This document shows, piece after piece, positions 1-8,590 of a DNA stretch of 46,408 nucleotides (positions are counted from its first letter, which is position 1; each line of letters opens with the position of its first letter). Origin of the DNA: Chryseosolibacter indicum (GTDB lineage: Bacteria; Bacteroidota; Bacteroidia; Cytophagales; Cyclobacteriaceae). The notes below the pieces were generated by a model that saw only the letters and a list, made by a program, of their open reading frames with translations, was not told the origin of the DNA and searched no databases. The translations under genes were made by a program, and so were the position numbers. The stretch is taken from contig NZ_JAHESD010000049.1 in NCBI RefSeq assembly GCF_018598585.1, positions 1-46,408 on the forward strand, given 5' to 3'.

Positions 1-1913
1 GCTCCCAACGCCTTTGCCTTCTCTATCGGCACGTTGCGTTGCTCGTCCAGTTGAATATTCTCCCTGATCTTTTTGTTGACAATATCCTCTACCTTCTGAA
101 TCTCTTCCTGTGTCATGGCAGCAAAATGTGAGAAGTCGAAACGAAGCATTTTATCATTAACCAATGAACCCTTTTGCTCTACGTGCTTACCAAGCACCTG
201 GCGCAACGCAGCATGCAGTAAGTGCGTAGCTGAGTGGTTATTCATTGACAACTGACGTTTCTTGCTTTCTACCTGTGCTTTAAAAGTAGCATTCAGGTTA
301 GACGGAAGTTTTTCAGTAAAATGAATAATTAACTCATTCTCCTTTTTGGTATCGATGATATTGATCTTCTCTCCAGTTGCCTCAATGTAACCAGTGTCAC
401 CAACTTGCCCACCACTTTCTGCGTAAAAAGGTGTTCTATCAAAAACAAGCTGAACAAGTTCTTTATTCTTCTGTTTGATCTTTCGGTACTTGGTAATCTT
501 TACATCAGCATCGAGATGATCATAACCGATAAATTCTGTCTTTTCATCTTCACCTACTACAATCCAGTCACCAGTTTCTTTAGCAGCATCAGCTTTAGAT
601 CGGGTCTTCTGTTTCTCCATCTCTCTTCTGAAACCTTCTTCATCAACTGAATATCCTCTCTCTCTGGCAATTAAGGAAGTTAAATCGAAAGGAAAACCAT
701 AAGTATCATACAATTCAAAAGCTAACTCACCTTTGATGACTTTATCTTTTAATTCAGACTGTATAACCTCGATCCGCTTAAGACCTTTCTCAAGTGTCTT
801 TAAAAATGAAGTCTCTTCTTCAAAGATCACTTTACCAACGTAATCCTTCTGTGATTCTAGTTCAGGGAATACGTCCTTCAACTGATTACCCAATACAGGA
901 ACCAGTTTGTAAATAAATGGCTCCTTGAAATTCAGGAACGTAAATCCGTAACGGATGGCTCTTCTTAAGATTCTTCTGATTACATAACCAGCTCCTGTGT
1001 TTGATGGTAGCTGACCGTCTGCTATAGCAAAAGCCACAGCGCGAATATGATCTGCTATTACACGCATAGCAATATCAGTCTTTTCCTCTTGCTTATACTT
1101 AATACCAGCAGCGTTACTGATAAAGTCTAGCAGGGGCGTGAAGATGTCAGTATCATAGTTGGATGTTTTCTTTTGAATGGCCATGCATAACCGTTCAAAT
1201 CCCATCCCTGTATCAACGTGTTGTGCAGGAAGCTTTTCAAGTGATCCATCAGCCTTGCGGTTAAACTCCATGAACACGTTATTCCAGATTTCAATTACTT
1301 GAGGATGGCCCGTATTCACTACATCCTTACCTGGAACTTTCTTTATCTCATTGTCTGTACGCAGATCAACATGTATCTCGGAGCAAGGACCGCACGGCCC
1401 TGTATCGCCCATCTCCCAAAAATTATCCTTCTTATTACCTCTTAGTATTCTGTCTTCTGCAATCCATTCTTTCCAATAGTTATATGCATCCTGATCAAAG
1501 GGCAAATTCTCTTTATTGTCTCCTTCGAATACAGTAACATATAATCTATCTTTAGGAAGCTTATATTCTTCTGTGAGTAACTCCCACGCCCACGCAATAG
1601 CTTCTTTCTTAAAGTAGTCGCCAAACGACCAGTTACCCAGCATTTCGAACATGGTATGATGGTAAGTATCAATACCTACTTCTTCCAGGTCGTTATGTTT
1701 CCCGCTTACGCGAAGACATTTCTGCGTGTCTGCTACACGTTTGCTTTTCGGTGTGGCGTTTCCAAGAAAATAATCTTTAAACTGCACCATACCGGAATTG
1801 GTAAAAAGTAGAGTTGGATCATTCTTTAACACAAGAGGTGCAGAAGGCACAATCAAATGGCCTTTTTCTTTAAAAAAATCAAGGAATTTTCTTCGAATCG
1901 AACCCGAATCCAT
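1..1913 (-). CDS. alaS: Alanyl-tRNA synthetase, N-terminal ~637 residues (3' end off window)
   Basis: Charges tRNA-Ala with alanine in the cytoplasm. It reads from ATG at 1913 to the window edge with no stop, giving about 637 of roughly 870 expected residues. The N terminus has the class II aminoacylation core: [13 protein letters not shown], then [10 protein letters not shown], then [17 protein letters not shown], and further on the [13 protein letters not shown] motif and [13 protein letters not shown]. The editing domain begins with [11 protein letters not shown], and its metal-binding [11 protein letters not shown] motif (HxxxH) is intact near 205-245. The C-terminal end of the editing domain and the DHHA1 tail are missing because the window starts there, not because of a mutation. 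No frameshift is seen. The alaS / M23 peptidase / MerR neighbourhood is common in Bacteroidota. Confidence 0.97.
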   Translation of the reverse strand, partial: MDSGSIRRKFLDFFKEKGHLIVPSAPLVLKNDPTLLFTNSGMVQFKDYFLGNATPKSKRVADTQKCLRVSGKHNDLEEVGIDTYHHTMFEMLGNWSFGDYFKKEAIAWAWELLTEEYKLPKDRLYVTVFEGDNKENLPFDQDAYNYWKEWIAEDRILRGNKKDNFWEMGDTGPCGPCSEIHVDLRTDNEIKKVPGKDVVNTGHPQVIEIWNNVFMEFNRKADGSLEKLPAQHVDTGMGFERLCMAIQKKTSNYDTDIFTPLLDFISNAAGIKYKQEEKTDIAMRVIADHIRAVAFAIADGQLPSNTGAGYVIRRILRRAIRYGFTFLNFKEPFIYKLVPVLGNQLKDVFPELESQKDYVGKVIFEEETSFLKTLEKGLKRIEVIQSELKDKVIKGELAFELYDTYGFPFDLTSLIARERGYSVDEEGFRREMEKQKTRSKADAAKETGDWIVVGEDEKTEFIGYDHLDADVKITKYRKIKQKNKELVQLVFDRTPFYAESGGQVGDTGYIEATGEKINIIDTKKENELIIHFTEKLPSNLNATFKAQVESKKRQLSMNNHSATHLLHAALRQVLGKHVEQKGSLVNDKMLRFDFSHFAAMTQEEIQKVEDIVNKKIRENIQLDEQRNVPIEKAKALG

Positions 1914-1969
1914 CGCAATACGCTTTTTAAGGGGTGAACTATTGTTTTTTTACTTATATTAGCAGCAAA

Positions 1970-1988
1970 TCCCGAGAAGTGCTCGGGA
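1970..1988. repeat. Perfect 7-bp hairpin (TCCCGAG/CTCGGGA, loop AAGTG)
   Basis: A short perfect inverted repeat lies in the divergent gap between alaS and the first M23 gene. There is no T-tract on either side, so it does not look like a terminator. From memory, similar TCCCGAGnnnTCTCGGGA elements are frequent intergenic repeats in Cytophagales genomes. That recurrence is not visible in this window, where I saw no second full copy. Confidence 0.5.
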
Positions 1989-2013
1989 CAGCAAACCACA
2001 AAAATAATCGCAG

Positions 2014-2045
2014 TTGACAGAGATTATGCAGAATGAATAGATTTT
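2014..2045 (+). promoter_or_regulatory. Candidate Bacteroidota promoter for the M23-capA-merR-dprA run
   Basis: TTG at 2014-2016 is followed after 21 bases by TAGATTTT (2038-2045). This is one base off the Bacteroidota -7 consensus TAnnTTTG. Transcription would start near 2051, upstream of the first M23 gene. Confidence 0.35.
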
Positions 2046-2094
2046 TTTATGGTTTGAAACATAAAAGAAGGAAGTGAAATCTGTGAAATTAAAC

Positions 2095-3069
2095 ATGCGA
2101 GGCCCCACTTACCGTTACGATACGGTAACTTGCCGTTACGAGCGTTCACGCATCAGCTTCAAAGGAGCGTCTATGTATGTATTGGGCGTAGCTATAACTG
2201 CCTTCTTTTTTCTTGCTGCTCTACTCATCCTTCATGATTTTCTCTTTAGTTCTAATCAGGAAATTGCATATCAAAAAGAGAATAAAGTTTTACAAAAGAA
2301 CGAACTGCTCTTATTAAAAGAACTCGAAGACGTTGAGGCAACATTATCTCTGCTCAAAGAAAAAGATAAGCAATTGCACGAAAAGTTTTTTGCCCAAATC
2401 AGCAACACACCAAACACCAATAAGAAGACTAAAAGGCAACATGATATCCTGTTGAGTAATGCCAAATCATTTCGCAAAACCGCGGGAACACTAGAAACAA
2501 AAGTTGATGCCTTATTTGCTACTATTTTGGAAAAAAATCCAGGATTCTCCCTCAGAAATGAAATTGCCAATACCAAATACGGATTGATCGAATCTCTTCC
2601 CCTGCTTCAACCTATTCGCAACTTAGCTCCGCAGCAACTTATTTCAGGATATGGCGTGCGAATAAATCCCTTCCATAAGGGGCTCTACAAGCACACAGGC
2701 GTTGATATTGCACTGCCTCGCGGTACTGAAATAATAGCTACTGCACCTGGTAAAATCATAACAACTAAAATCAGCACTGTAGAAGCGGGTTACGGCAACT
2801 ATATTGAGATTGACCACGGCCACGGGCTTATTACCCGGTATGCACACCTAGAAGAAATTAAAGTACGTGCAGGACAAAATATAGAAAAGGGCGTTGTAAT
2901 TGCAACCTCTGGTAATAGCGGTGGATCAATTGCTCCTCATTTACACTATGAAATAATCCGAGAGGGTAAAGCAGTAGATCCCATAGACTATATGATTGAA
3001 AAAGTAGAACCTCAACTATATAATCAACTTAAACAATTTAGTCAGCAACAAAATCAATCACTTGACTAA
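2095..3069 (+). CDS. Membrane-anchored M23 (LytM) family metallopeptidase, copy A
   Basis: Predicted cell-wall endopeptidase (324 aa) cleaving peptidoglycan cross-links in the periplasm. A short cytoplasmic N terminus (TYRYDTVTCRYE) precedes one membrane segment at about residues 28-48 (YVLGVAITAFFFLAALLI). A Lys/Glu-rich coiled coil runs to about residue 110, and the LytM domain is in the C-terminal half. The zinc ligands look intact: HTGVD (HxxxD) and HLHYE. The ATG at 2095 is preferred over the GTG codons at 2074 and 2083 because the protein then lines up from its first residue with the adjacent paralogue (MRGPTYRYD against MRKVRYTYN). The stop overlaps the ATG of copy B in a TAATG junction, which implies translational coupling. 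Confidence 0.9.
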   Translation: MRGPTYRYDTVTCRYERSRISFKGASMYVLGVAITAFFFLAALLILHDFLFSSNQEIAYQKENKVLQKNELLLLKELEDVEATLSLLKEKDKQLHEKFFAQISNTPNTNKKTKRQHDILLSNAKSFRKTAGTLETKVDALFATILEKNPGFSLRNEIANTKYGLIESLPLLQPIRNLAPQQLISGYGVRINPFHKGLYKHTGVDIALPRGTEIIATAPGKIITTKISTVEAGYGNYIEIDHGHGLITRYAHLEEIKVRAGQNIEKGVVIATSGNSGGSIAPHLHYEIIREGKAVDPIDYMIEKVEPQLYNQLKQFSQQQNQSLD

Positions 3070-4034
3070 TGCGGAAAGTAAGATATACATATAACCGTGA
3101 GACGTGTAAATATGAACCTTTCTATGTTAATGGAAGGACACTGAGAAACCATGTGCTCACCTTCATAATGTTATCGCTGATTATTGCATTGGGCGCCTAC
3201 CTTCTCTCCATCCAACACTTTGAGAGCTTAGACGAGCTATTATTGAAACAAAAAAATGAAAAGCTTAAGGTGAAATGGAATGTCCTTCATAGGCGCATTG
3301 AGCAAACACAACAAGAACTAGCTGAGCTTATCAGAAAAGACGACTATAACTATAGGATTATACTCGACTCTAACCCGCTTGAATCATCAATCAGAGAGGC
3401 AGGCATCGGCGGAAGTGAAAAAATCAACACAATGCAGATCAAAGATTTCCCCTACATTGTTTCTGATTTCCTCTCTCTCCAAAAGATAAAACACCAGGTA
3501 CAGGTAGAGGTGCAATCGTATGACGACCTTGAAAAAATACTGACAGAGAAATTACTGGCGTGGTCAGCCCGCCCTGCTATACAGCCAGTCAGCAACAAGC
3601 AACTTCAAAAACTACATCTCACCTATGGCCTTCGTTTACATCCTATCTTTAAGGTATGGAAAGACCATAAAGGTTTGGACTTTGCAGCACCTCATGGCAC
3701 ACCTGTTTATGCTACAGGAGACGGAAAAGTAGTAATGGCATATTTCTCGGGCTCTTACGGAAACGTGCTATATATCGATCATGGTTATAATTTTGAAACC
3801 AGATATGCCCACCTTTCCAAATTTCAGGTAAAGCAAGGTGAAACCGTAAAACGCGGCCAGTTAATTGGATATGTTGGTAATACCGGCAATTCTGTTTCAT
3901 CTCATTTGCATTATGAAGTGCTCTATAACGCGCAACATGTAAATCCCATCAATTTCTTTCAACGCGATCTCAGCAATGAGGAATATCAGAAATTAATTGA
4001 CAATGGAAGTGAAAATAGTTTTTCGCTCGATTAA
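3069..4034 (+). CDS. Membrane-anchored M23 (LytM) family metallopeptidase, copy B
   Basis: 321-residue paralogue of the preceding gene with the same layout. The cytoplasmic tag is MRKVRYTYNRETCKYE. One membrane segment lies near residues 28-48 (LTFIMLSLIIALGAYLLS), followed by a coiled coil (about 55-90), a linker and a C-terminal LytM domain. Catalytic residues look intact: HKGLDFA (HxxxD) and HLHYE, so both copies should be active rather than one being an EnvC-like activator. It begins on the last base of copy A's stop codon. The tandem pair probably acts together in division or envelope remodelling; that role is inferred from family and topology only. Confidence 0.9.
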   Translation: MRKVRYTYNRETCKYEPFYVNGRTLRNHVLTFIMLSLIIALGAYLLSIQHFESLDELLLKQKNEKLKVKWNVLHRRIEQTQQELAELIRKDDYNYRIILDSNPLESSIREAGIGGSEKINTMQIKDFPYIVSDFLSLQKIKHQVQVEVQSYDDLEKILTEKLLAWSARPAIQPVSNKQLQKLHLTYGLRLHPIFKVWKDHKGLDFAAPHGTPVYATGDGKVVMAYFSGSYGNVLYIDHGYNFETRYAHLSKFQVKQGETVKRGQLIGYVGNTGNSVSSHLHYEVLYNAQHVNPINFFQRDLSNEEYQKLIDNGSENSFSLD

Positions 4035-4085
4035 TTTTTCCTTATTATTAACAATCTGCTTTCTTTGCGTCCTAAATTTTAAGCC

Positions 4086-5162
4086 ATGAGATTCCTTTGC
4101 ATTTTAGTCGTACTTTTTGTTGGATTAAAAGCTTTTTCGCAGGATTCTGTCTCAGTTCCTTCTATTGATACAACACAACATACAAAAGATACATTAACCA
4201 TCATCGGTGTGGGGGATATTATGATGGGTACAAATTTTCCCGAGGATAAATTACCACCGAACGATGGTGACTTCTTGTTGAAAGATGTAGAATCAGTTTT
4301 AAAAAGTGCTGATGTTACCTTTGGCAATCTCGAAGGAACATTGCTTGACAGTGGTGGAATTCCGAAGAAATGTAATGACCCGAAAGTATGTTATGCTTTC
4401 CGCACACCTGCACGTTATGTGAAAAATCTCATCAACGCAGGGTTTGATATGATGAGTCTTGCCAACAATCACGCCGGAGATATGGGTGATGAAGGAAGAA
4501 AAAGTAGTATGGCTACATTAGAGAGCGCAGGAATTGTTCATGCAGGACAAATGTCGCAAAAAACCGCGATTTTTGAAAAGGAAGGAATCAGATACGGCTT
4601 GGCTGCTTTTGCCCCAAATAGCAATTGCGTTCCGCTTAACGACTTGCAAGGTGCTGTACAAATAGTAAAAGAACTTGCCGACACCTGCGATATAGTAATT
4701 GTTTCATTTCATGGGGGTGCGGAAGGTGCGCAGTATCAGAATGTTCCTCGTACAAACGAAATCTTCCACGGCGAAAACCGCGGAGATGTATACAAATTTT
4801 CTCATACATTAATTGACGCCGGCGCAGATATCATTTTCGGACATGGTCCGCACGTGACAAGAGCTGTAGAAGTGTACAATAATCGCTTTATCGCTTATAG
4901 CCTCGGTAATTTCTGCACGTACAGAGGAATAAGTGTTAATGGTGTCAATGGCCTCGCTCCTATTATAAAGGTATTTACTGACAAACAAGGAAATTTTTTT
5001 AAGGCAGAAATCACACCTACTTATCAAACCTATGCTACTGGCGTGAGAATTGATATGCAAAAGCAAGTAATTAAAAAGATTCAGGAGTTAACAAAAAAAG
5101 ATTTTCCTGAATCAAAAACTCAGATTGATGATAACGGTTTAATTACTTATCTTGCTCAGTAA
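4086..5162 (+). CDS. CapA-family (PGA_cap) secreted protein
   Basis: 358 aa with a signal peptide (MRFLCILVVLFVGLKAFSQ, cleavage near residue 19). The mature part is a calcineurin-like phosphoesterase fold of the CapA/PGA_cap family. It carries GVGDIMMG near the start, FGNLEGTLLD, SLANNHAGDMG, SFHGGAEG, FGHGPHV and AYSLGNF. CapA of Bacillus takes part in poly-gamma-glutamate capsule synthesis. No capBC genes are present here, so a capsule role cannot be assumed, and many Bacteroidota carry stand-alone CapA homologues of unknown substrate. It lies 51 bases downstream of the M23 pair and only one base before the MerR-like start, consistent with a shared transcript. Confidence 0.88.
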   Translation: MRFLCILVVLFVGLKAFSQDSVSVPSIDTTQHTKDTLTIIGVGDIMMGTNFPEDKLPPNDGDFLLKDVESVLKSADVTFGNLEGTLLDSGGIPKKCNDPKVCYAFRTPARYVKNLINAGFDMMSLANNHAGDMGDEGRKSSMATLESAGIVHAGQMSQKTAIFEKEGIRYGLAAFAPNSNCVPLNDLQGAVQIVKELADTCDIVIVSFHGGAEGAQYQNVPRTNEIFHGENRGDVYKFSHTLIDAGADIIFGHGPHVTRAVEVYNNRFIAYSLGNFCTYRGISVNGVNGLAPIIKVFTDKQGNFFKAEITPTYQTYATGVRIDMQKQVIKKIQELTKKDFPESKTQIDDNGLITYLAQ

Positions 5163-5163
5163 C

Positions 5164-5502
5164 ATGGCGTATAAAGAAAAGGAAATAGAAAAACTCTACT
5201 ACTCGATAGGAGAAGTTGCTGAACTTTTCAACGTTGCACCATCCCTTATTCGTTTTTGGGAATCTGAATTTGATATCATCAAACCCAAAAAGAACAGAAA
5301 AGGTAATCGCCAGTTTACCAAAGAAGATATCGAGAATGTTCGCACTATCTATCACCTTGTAAAAGAAAAAGGATTTACGCTTCAAGGCGCAAAGGAAATG
5401 TTACGAAATGATACCCAGGCAGTAAGAGATAAAATGGAGATGCTTGAATCGCTTCGCAAAGTGAGATCCTTTCTAATCGAACTTCGGGATAACCTTCACT
5501 AA
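5164..5502 (+). CDS. MerR-family transcriptional regulator, small single-domain type
   Basis: 112 aa. An N-terminal winged helix-turn-helix (about 12-80) contains YYSIGEVAELFNVAPSLIRFWE, matching the MerR signature. GNRQFTKEDIENVRTIYHLVKEKGFTLQGAKEML follows, then a short dimerisation helix. There is no cysteine-rich or drug-binding effector domain, so the inducer is unknown. The ATG at 5164 is chosen over an upstream in-frame start at 5152 that would overlap capA, because MAYKEKEIEKLYYS matches the usual N terminus. Bacteroidota typically keep this regulator next to an M23 peptidase, as here. Confidence 0.9.
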   Translation: MAYKEKEIEKLYYSIGEVAELFNVAPSLIRFWESEFDIIKPKKNRKGNRQFTKEDIENVRTIYHLVKEKGFTLQGAKEMLRNDTQAVRDKMEMLESLRKVRSFLIELRDNLH

Positions 5503-5531
5503 TATCTCGCTGTTGATGCTGTAGAAAATCC

Positions 5532-6641
5532 ATGGATCAAAACCGACTCTCTTTTCTTGCCTTACATTTTATTCCCGGAATTGGTGATCATCTAATCAGG
5601 CAACTTGTAAGTTATTGTGGCTCAGCAGAACAGGTATTTAAGACCCCAAAAGGAAAATTGCTAAAGATACCCGGAATTGGTGAAGTAACAGCAGAATCAA
5701 TAAAACAAGGCAAACCTTTTAGCACGGCAGAACAAGAGCTAAAAAAGGCAGAGAAAGAAAATGTACAAATCGTCTTCTTTACCGATAAAAACTATCCATC
5801 AAGACTGAAACAAATTAACGACTCTCCTTCCGTGCTTTACCTTAAGGGAAATATGGATTTTGAGAATCCTAAAACCATTGGTATTGTAGGTACAAGGCAG
5901 GCAACAGATTACGGAAGAGAACGCGTTGAAGAACTTGTGGAGGGACTAGTCGCCCACCAAGCCCTTGTTGTTAGCGGCCTCGCTTATGGTATTGATATTC
6001 ACGCACACAAACACGCTGTGAAAGTAGGATTGCCCACCATTGGCGTGATGGGAAGTGGCATCGACGTAGTTTATCCTTCTTCGCATAAAGAGATAGCGAA
6101 AAAGATGATGGACAATGGAGGCCTGGTAACAGAGCATTCTTTTGGTACTCAACCTGATGCTCATCATTTTCCTGCCCGAAACAGAATTGTCGCCGGCTTG
6201 TCCGATGCTATTATTATTGTTGAAGCTGCTCAAAAAGGAGGTGCTTTAATTACGGCAGATATTGCGAATAGCTATAACAAAGATGTATTTGCATACCCCG
6301 GCAATGTAGGTCAAAGTCATTCTGAAGGATGTAATAACCTGATCAAGTCCAATCGTGCTAACTTGATTACTTCAGTGAAAGACCTCGAATACGTCATGAA
6401 CTGGGATGCTGCCGTTAAACCGGAAAAGAAACCTGAAGTATTCTTGTTAGATAACTATTCACCAAACGAGCAGCTCGTTTTAAAAACATTGCTCGCCAAT
6501 AATAAACAACTTGTAATCGATGAGCTTAGCTGGAAAACAAACGTGCAGGTAAGTCAGCTGGCTTCCATTCTCCTTGAGCTGGAGTTTAAAGGAATTGTAA
6601 AATCACTACCAGGCAAAGTATACAAGCTCGTTAAAGCCTGA
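5532..6641 (+). CDS. dprA: DNA-processing protein DprA (Smf)
   Basis: 369 aa cytoplasmic protein that loads RecA onto incoming single-stranded DNA during natural transformation. The N terminus has helix-hairpin-helix-like segments (PGIGDHLIRQL, IPGIGEVTAESI). The Rossmann-like DprA core carries GIVGTRQATDYGRE, SGLAYGIDIHAHKHA, GSGIDVVYPSSH, ARNRIVAGLSDAIIIVEA and AYPGNVGQSHSEGCN. The C-terminal winged-helix region (about 310-369) is present. Length and motifs are normal. It is the last gene of the co-directional run and faces the TPR gene tail to tail. Confidence 0.96.
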   Translation: MDQNRLSFLALHFIPGIGDHLIRQLVSYCGSAEQVFKTPKGKLLKIPGIGEVTAESIKQGKPFSTAEQELKKAEKENVQIVFFTDKNYPSRLKQINDSPSVLYLKGNMDFENPKTIGIVGTRQATDYGRERVEELVEGLVAHQALVVSGLAYGIDIHAHKHAVKVGLPTIGVMGSGIDVVYPSSHKEIAKKMMDNGGLVTEHSFGTQPDAHHFPARNRIVAGLSDAIIIVEAAQKGGALITADIANSYNKDVFAYPGNVGQSHSEGCNNLIKSNRANLITSVKDLEYVMNWDAAVKPEKKPEVFLLDNYSPNEQLVLKTLLANNKQLVIDELSWKTNVQVSQLASILLELEFKGIVKSLPGKVYKLVKA

Positions 6642-6866
6642 AACATTGCCTGGGTTGAGTTGACCCTTTCAACCACATTAACCTTTCGACGACATTAATG
6701 TTACCCATTTACTTTCCCATTTTTAGCAGATTTCGTACCTTAAATATTCATTTTGGAACCTCATCTTCAAGGTCTCCGCTTAATCTCTAATGTGAGAAAT
6801 TGATAAAAATAAGAAATCCAGAACGGTCGCCTCTGGATTAATGTATTCGTAGTGTTGTGGTTAGAC
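6642..6866. other. Convergent intergenic gap after dprA
   Basis: 225 bases between dprA and the TPR gene. The only structure with support is the minus-strand terminator at 6815-6839. A weak GGTTGA/TCAACC inverted repeat lies near 6650-6675, but it has no T-tract. Confidence 0.5.
6815..6839 (-). terminator. Intrinsic terminator for the TPR gene
   Basis: The 8-bp stem AATCCAGA/TCTGGATT has a 9-base loop. On the minus strand it is followed by a T-rich tail (TCTTATTTTTATC). It starts 28 bases beyond the TPR gene stop. Confidence 0.6.
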
Positions 6867-7502
6867 CTAGTAACTACCTTCTGTCTCGCCGCTCTTTTGG
6901 TTACATTTCTCTTTAATGGCTTCATAAGCTTTTAAGTCGCCAAGCTCACCTGCTTTGCTAAGATCAAGACAGCCATTTTTAAAGTCACCGTAATTAATTC
7001 GTAACAAACCTCTCATATAATAGGCATCAACACTTTTCGCATTGATCTGAATGATCTTCGAGCAGTCGTTGATGGCATCTTCATAGGCCTGTAAATATTG
7101 CTTAGCTTTGCCTCTGTTATAGTAGGCTTCAATGTAGTTCTCATTGATTTTGATAGCCATGCTGTAGTCATCTATCGCTCCATAGTAATCCTGAAGTTTC
7201 ATCTTTACATTTCCTCTTGAAAAGAACGCATCGGCAAACTTCGCATTCTTTTCTATTGAAATGTTATAGTCCTTCATGGCACCATGGCGATCATCAAAAG
7301 CATCTTTAATATTTGCTCTTACATAATATGCTCTGAAATAGTTAGGGTCTAATTCTACAGCTTTATTAAGATTTATCAATGCTTCCATGTACTCATGCTT
7401 CTCATAGTACTCCATACCCTTTTGGGTATAATCTTTAGCTGTCTGTGAATATCCTGTTGTTATAGTAACAAGAAGGATAACTAAGAAATAAACACTTTTC
7501 AT
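6867..7502 (-). CDS. Secreted or periplasmic TPR-repeat protein
   Basis: 211 aa with a signal peptide (MKSVYFLVILLVTITTGYSQ) and then five consecutive 34-residue tetratricopeptide repeats filling nearly the whole protein. Examples are FADAFFSRGNVKMKLQDYYG and YIEAYYNRGKAKQYLQAYED. TPRs mediate protein-protein contacts; the partner is unknown. The start at 7502 is chosen over upstream in-frame starts at 7523 and 7535 because it gives a clean signal peptide. A good -7 element lies at 7533-7540, so the 7535 start would fall inside the promoter. Confidence 0.85.
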   Translation of the reverse strand: MKSVYFLVILLVTITTGYSQTAKDYTQKGMEYYEKHEYMEALINLNKAVELDPNYFRAYYVRANIKDAFDDRHGAMKDYNISIEKNAKFADAFFSRGNVKMKLQDYYGAIDDYSMAIKINENYIEAYYNRGKAKQYLQAYEDAINDCSKIIQINAKSVDAYYMRGLLRINYGDFKNGCLDLSKAGELGDLKAYEAIKEKCNQKSGETEGSY

Positions 7503-7532
7503 AAACCGTAGGGTTTGATACATTTTAACGAA

Positions 7533-7540
7533 CAAAGTTA
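7533..7540 (-). promoter_or_regulatory. -7 element TAACTTTG for the TPR gene
   Basis: Exact match to the Bacteroidota -7 consensus TAnnTTTG on the minus strand, about 31 bases upstream of the chosen start codon at 7502. No convincing -33 TTG was found at the usual distance. Confidence 0.5.
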
Positions 7541-7601
7541 AGCAGTAATTATGCCCGTTTGGTTTTGAAGTAATGTTTTGTTTAATAATGAGGTATTAGA
7601 A

Positions 7602-8453
7602 CTAGTGTTTAGGAAAAATCCGATCGGCTAAAGATTGCGCTTCTGCAAAGGCAGTTTTGTTAAAATCTAATGAAACTCCTTTTCCTTGCAAATAGTTAAC
7701 AATTGTTTCAGTAGCAATGTTACCAACCAGTTCATCTTTGGCCATCGGGCATCCCCCATAACCTCTTATGGCGCCATCAAAACGTTTACACCCTGCAAGA
7801 TAGGCAGCGTTAATCTTTTCAATAGCAGTAAACGGATTTGAATGAAGGTGAACTCCTATTTCTGTAAAAGGGTATTGCCTCGATAAATCTTTAAACAACG
7901 ATGTGATATTCTCTTCCGAACTCACACCAATTGTATCTGCTAAAGAAATTACAGATATGTTTAACGAGACAAGAATATCAACAAATTTAGCAACAAGACT
8001 AACATCGTACGGATCTCCGTACGGATTACCAAAACCCATACTTATGTAAGTAACAAGCGTCTTATTCGCTTTTACACAAACATTCTGGATCTCTTCTACT
8101 GTGTTAAGTGCCTCTGCAATCGACTTATTTGTATTCCTTTTCTGAAAGGTTTCAGAAATAGACAGCGGAAAACCAAGGTATGTAATGCGTTCGAACTTGG
8201 CGGCGTCTTCTGCTCCTCTTGTATTGGCAACAATAGCCAATAGTTTTGAATTGCTCCGCTGTACATTAAGTTTCTCTAATACTTCCGATGTATCACGAAG
8301 CTGTGGTATGGCTTTGCTTGAAACAAAACTCCCAAAGTCAATCGTATCAAAACCTACCTCAAGAAGCTTGTTAATATATTCAATCTTCTTTTGTGTTGGA
8401 ATAAACTGTTCCAGACCTTGCATTGCATCTCGCGGACATTCAATGATCTTCAT
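7602..8453 (-). CDS. Hydroxymethylglutaryl-CoA lyase
   Basis: 283 aa TIM-barrel enzyme of the HMGL-like family, cleaving HMG-CoA to acetoacetate and acetyl-CoA in leucine catabolism. The catalytic Arg-Asp is near the N terminus (IIECPRDAMQGL, a Bacteroidota-type variant of the usual GPRDGLQ). SLADTIGVSSEE, metal-binding HLH in IGVHLHSNP, and the C-terminal YGGCPMA loop with the catalytic cysteine follow. All key residues are visible. Other members of the family (homocitrate or isopropylmalate synthases) lack the GGCP motif. No other leucine-degradation gene lies nearby. It diverges from the DUF1800 operon across a 137-base region. Confidence 0.9.
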   Translation of the reverse strand: MKIIECPRDAMQGLEQFIPTQKKIEYINKLLEVGFDTIDFGSFVSSKAIPQLRDTSEVLEKLNVQRSNSKLLAIVANTRGAEDAAKFERITYLGFPLSISETFQKRNTNKSIAEALNTVEEIQNVCVKANKTLVTYISMGFGNPYGDPYDVSLVAKFVDILVSLNISVISLADTIGVSSEENITSLFKDLSRQYPFTEIGVHLHSNPFTAIEKINAAYLAGCKRFDGAIRGYGGCPMAKDELVGNIATETIVNYLQGKGVSLDFNKTAFAEAQSLADRIFPKH

Positions 8454-8474
8454 CTAGTGTAATTTTAACTATGG

Positions 8475-8504
8475 TAAACTTAAATGACAGATAAATATTA
8501 ACAA
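8475..8504 (-). promoter_or_regulatory. Promoter for HMG-CoA lyase gene
   Basis: On the minus strand TTG (8504-8502) is followed after 19 bases by TAAGTTTA (8482-8475). This agrees with the Bacteroidota TTTG-N19-TAnnTTTG pattern apart from the last base. Transcription would start near 8469, leaving a leader of about 16 bases. Confidence 0.55.
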
Positions 8505-8524
8505 TAGTCGGTAAATAATGCACT

Positions 8525-8565
8525 TTATCCCCTATTTGGAAATTATTTCCGATTTTAGGGAATAA
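8525..8565. promoter_or_regulatory. 41-base dyad between hmgL and the DUF1800 operon
   Basis: A near-palindrome is centred on 8545. The inner GGAAA-TTA-TTTCC is nested in CCCTA...TAGGG and then TTAT...ATAA, with a few unpaired positions. It ends 25 bases before the DUF1800 start codon and 21 bases from the hmgL promoter -33 element. It could be an operator for either divergent unit, or a leader hairpin in the DUF1800 transcript. No T-tract follows it. Confidence 0.5.
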
Positions 8566-8590
8566 ATAGCCGTTTTGAAACAACCCTACT

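Noticed and set aside
4086-5162. CapA homologue as evidence of a poly-gamma-glutamate capsule locus
   Set aside because: No capB, capC or other polymer genes are present; stand-alone CapA-like proteins are common in this phylum.
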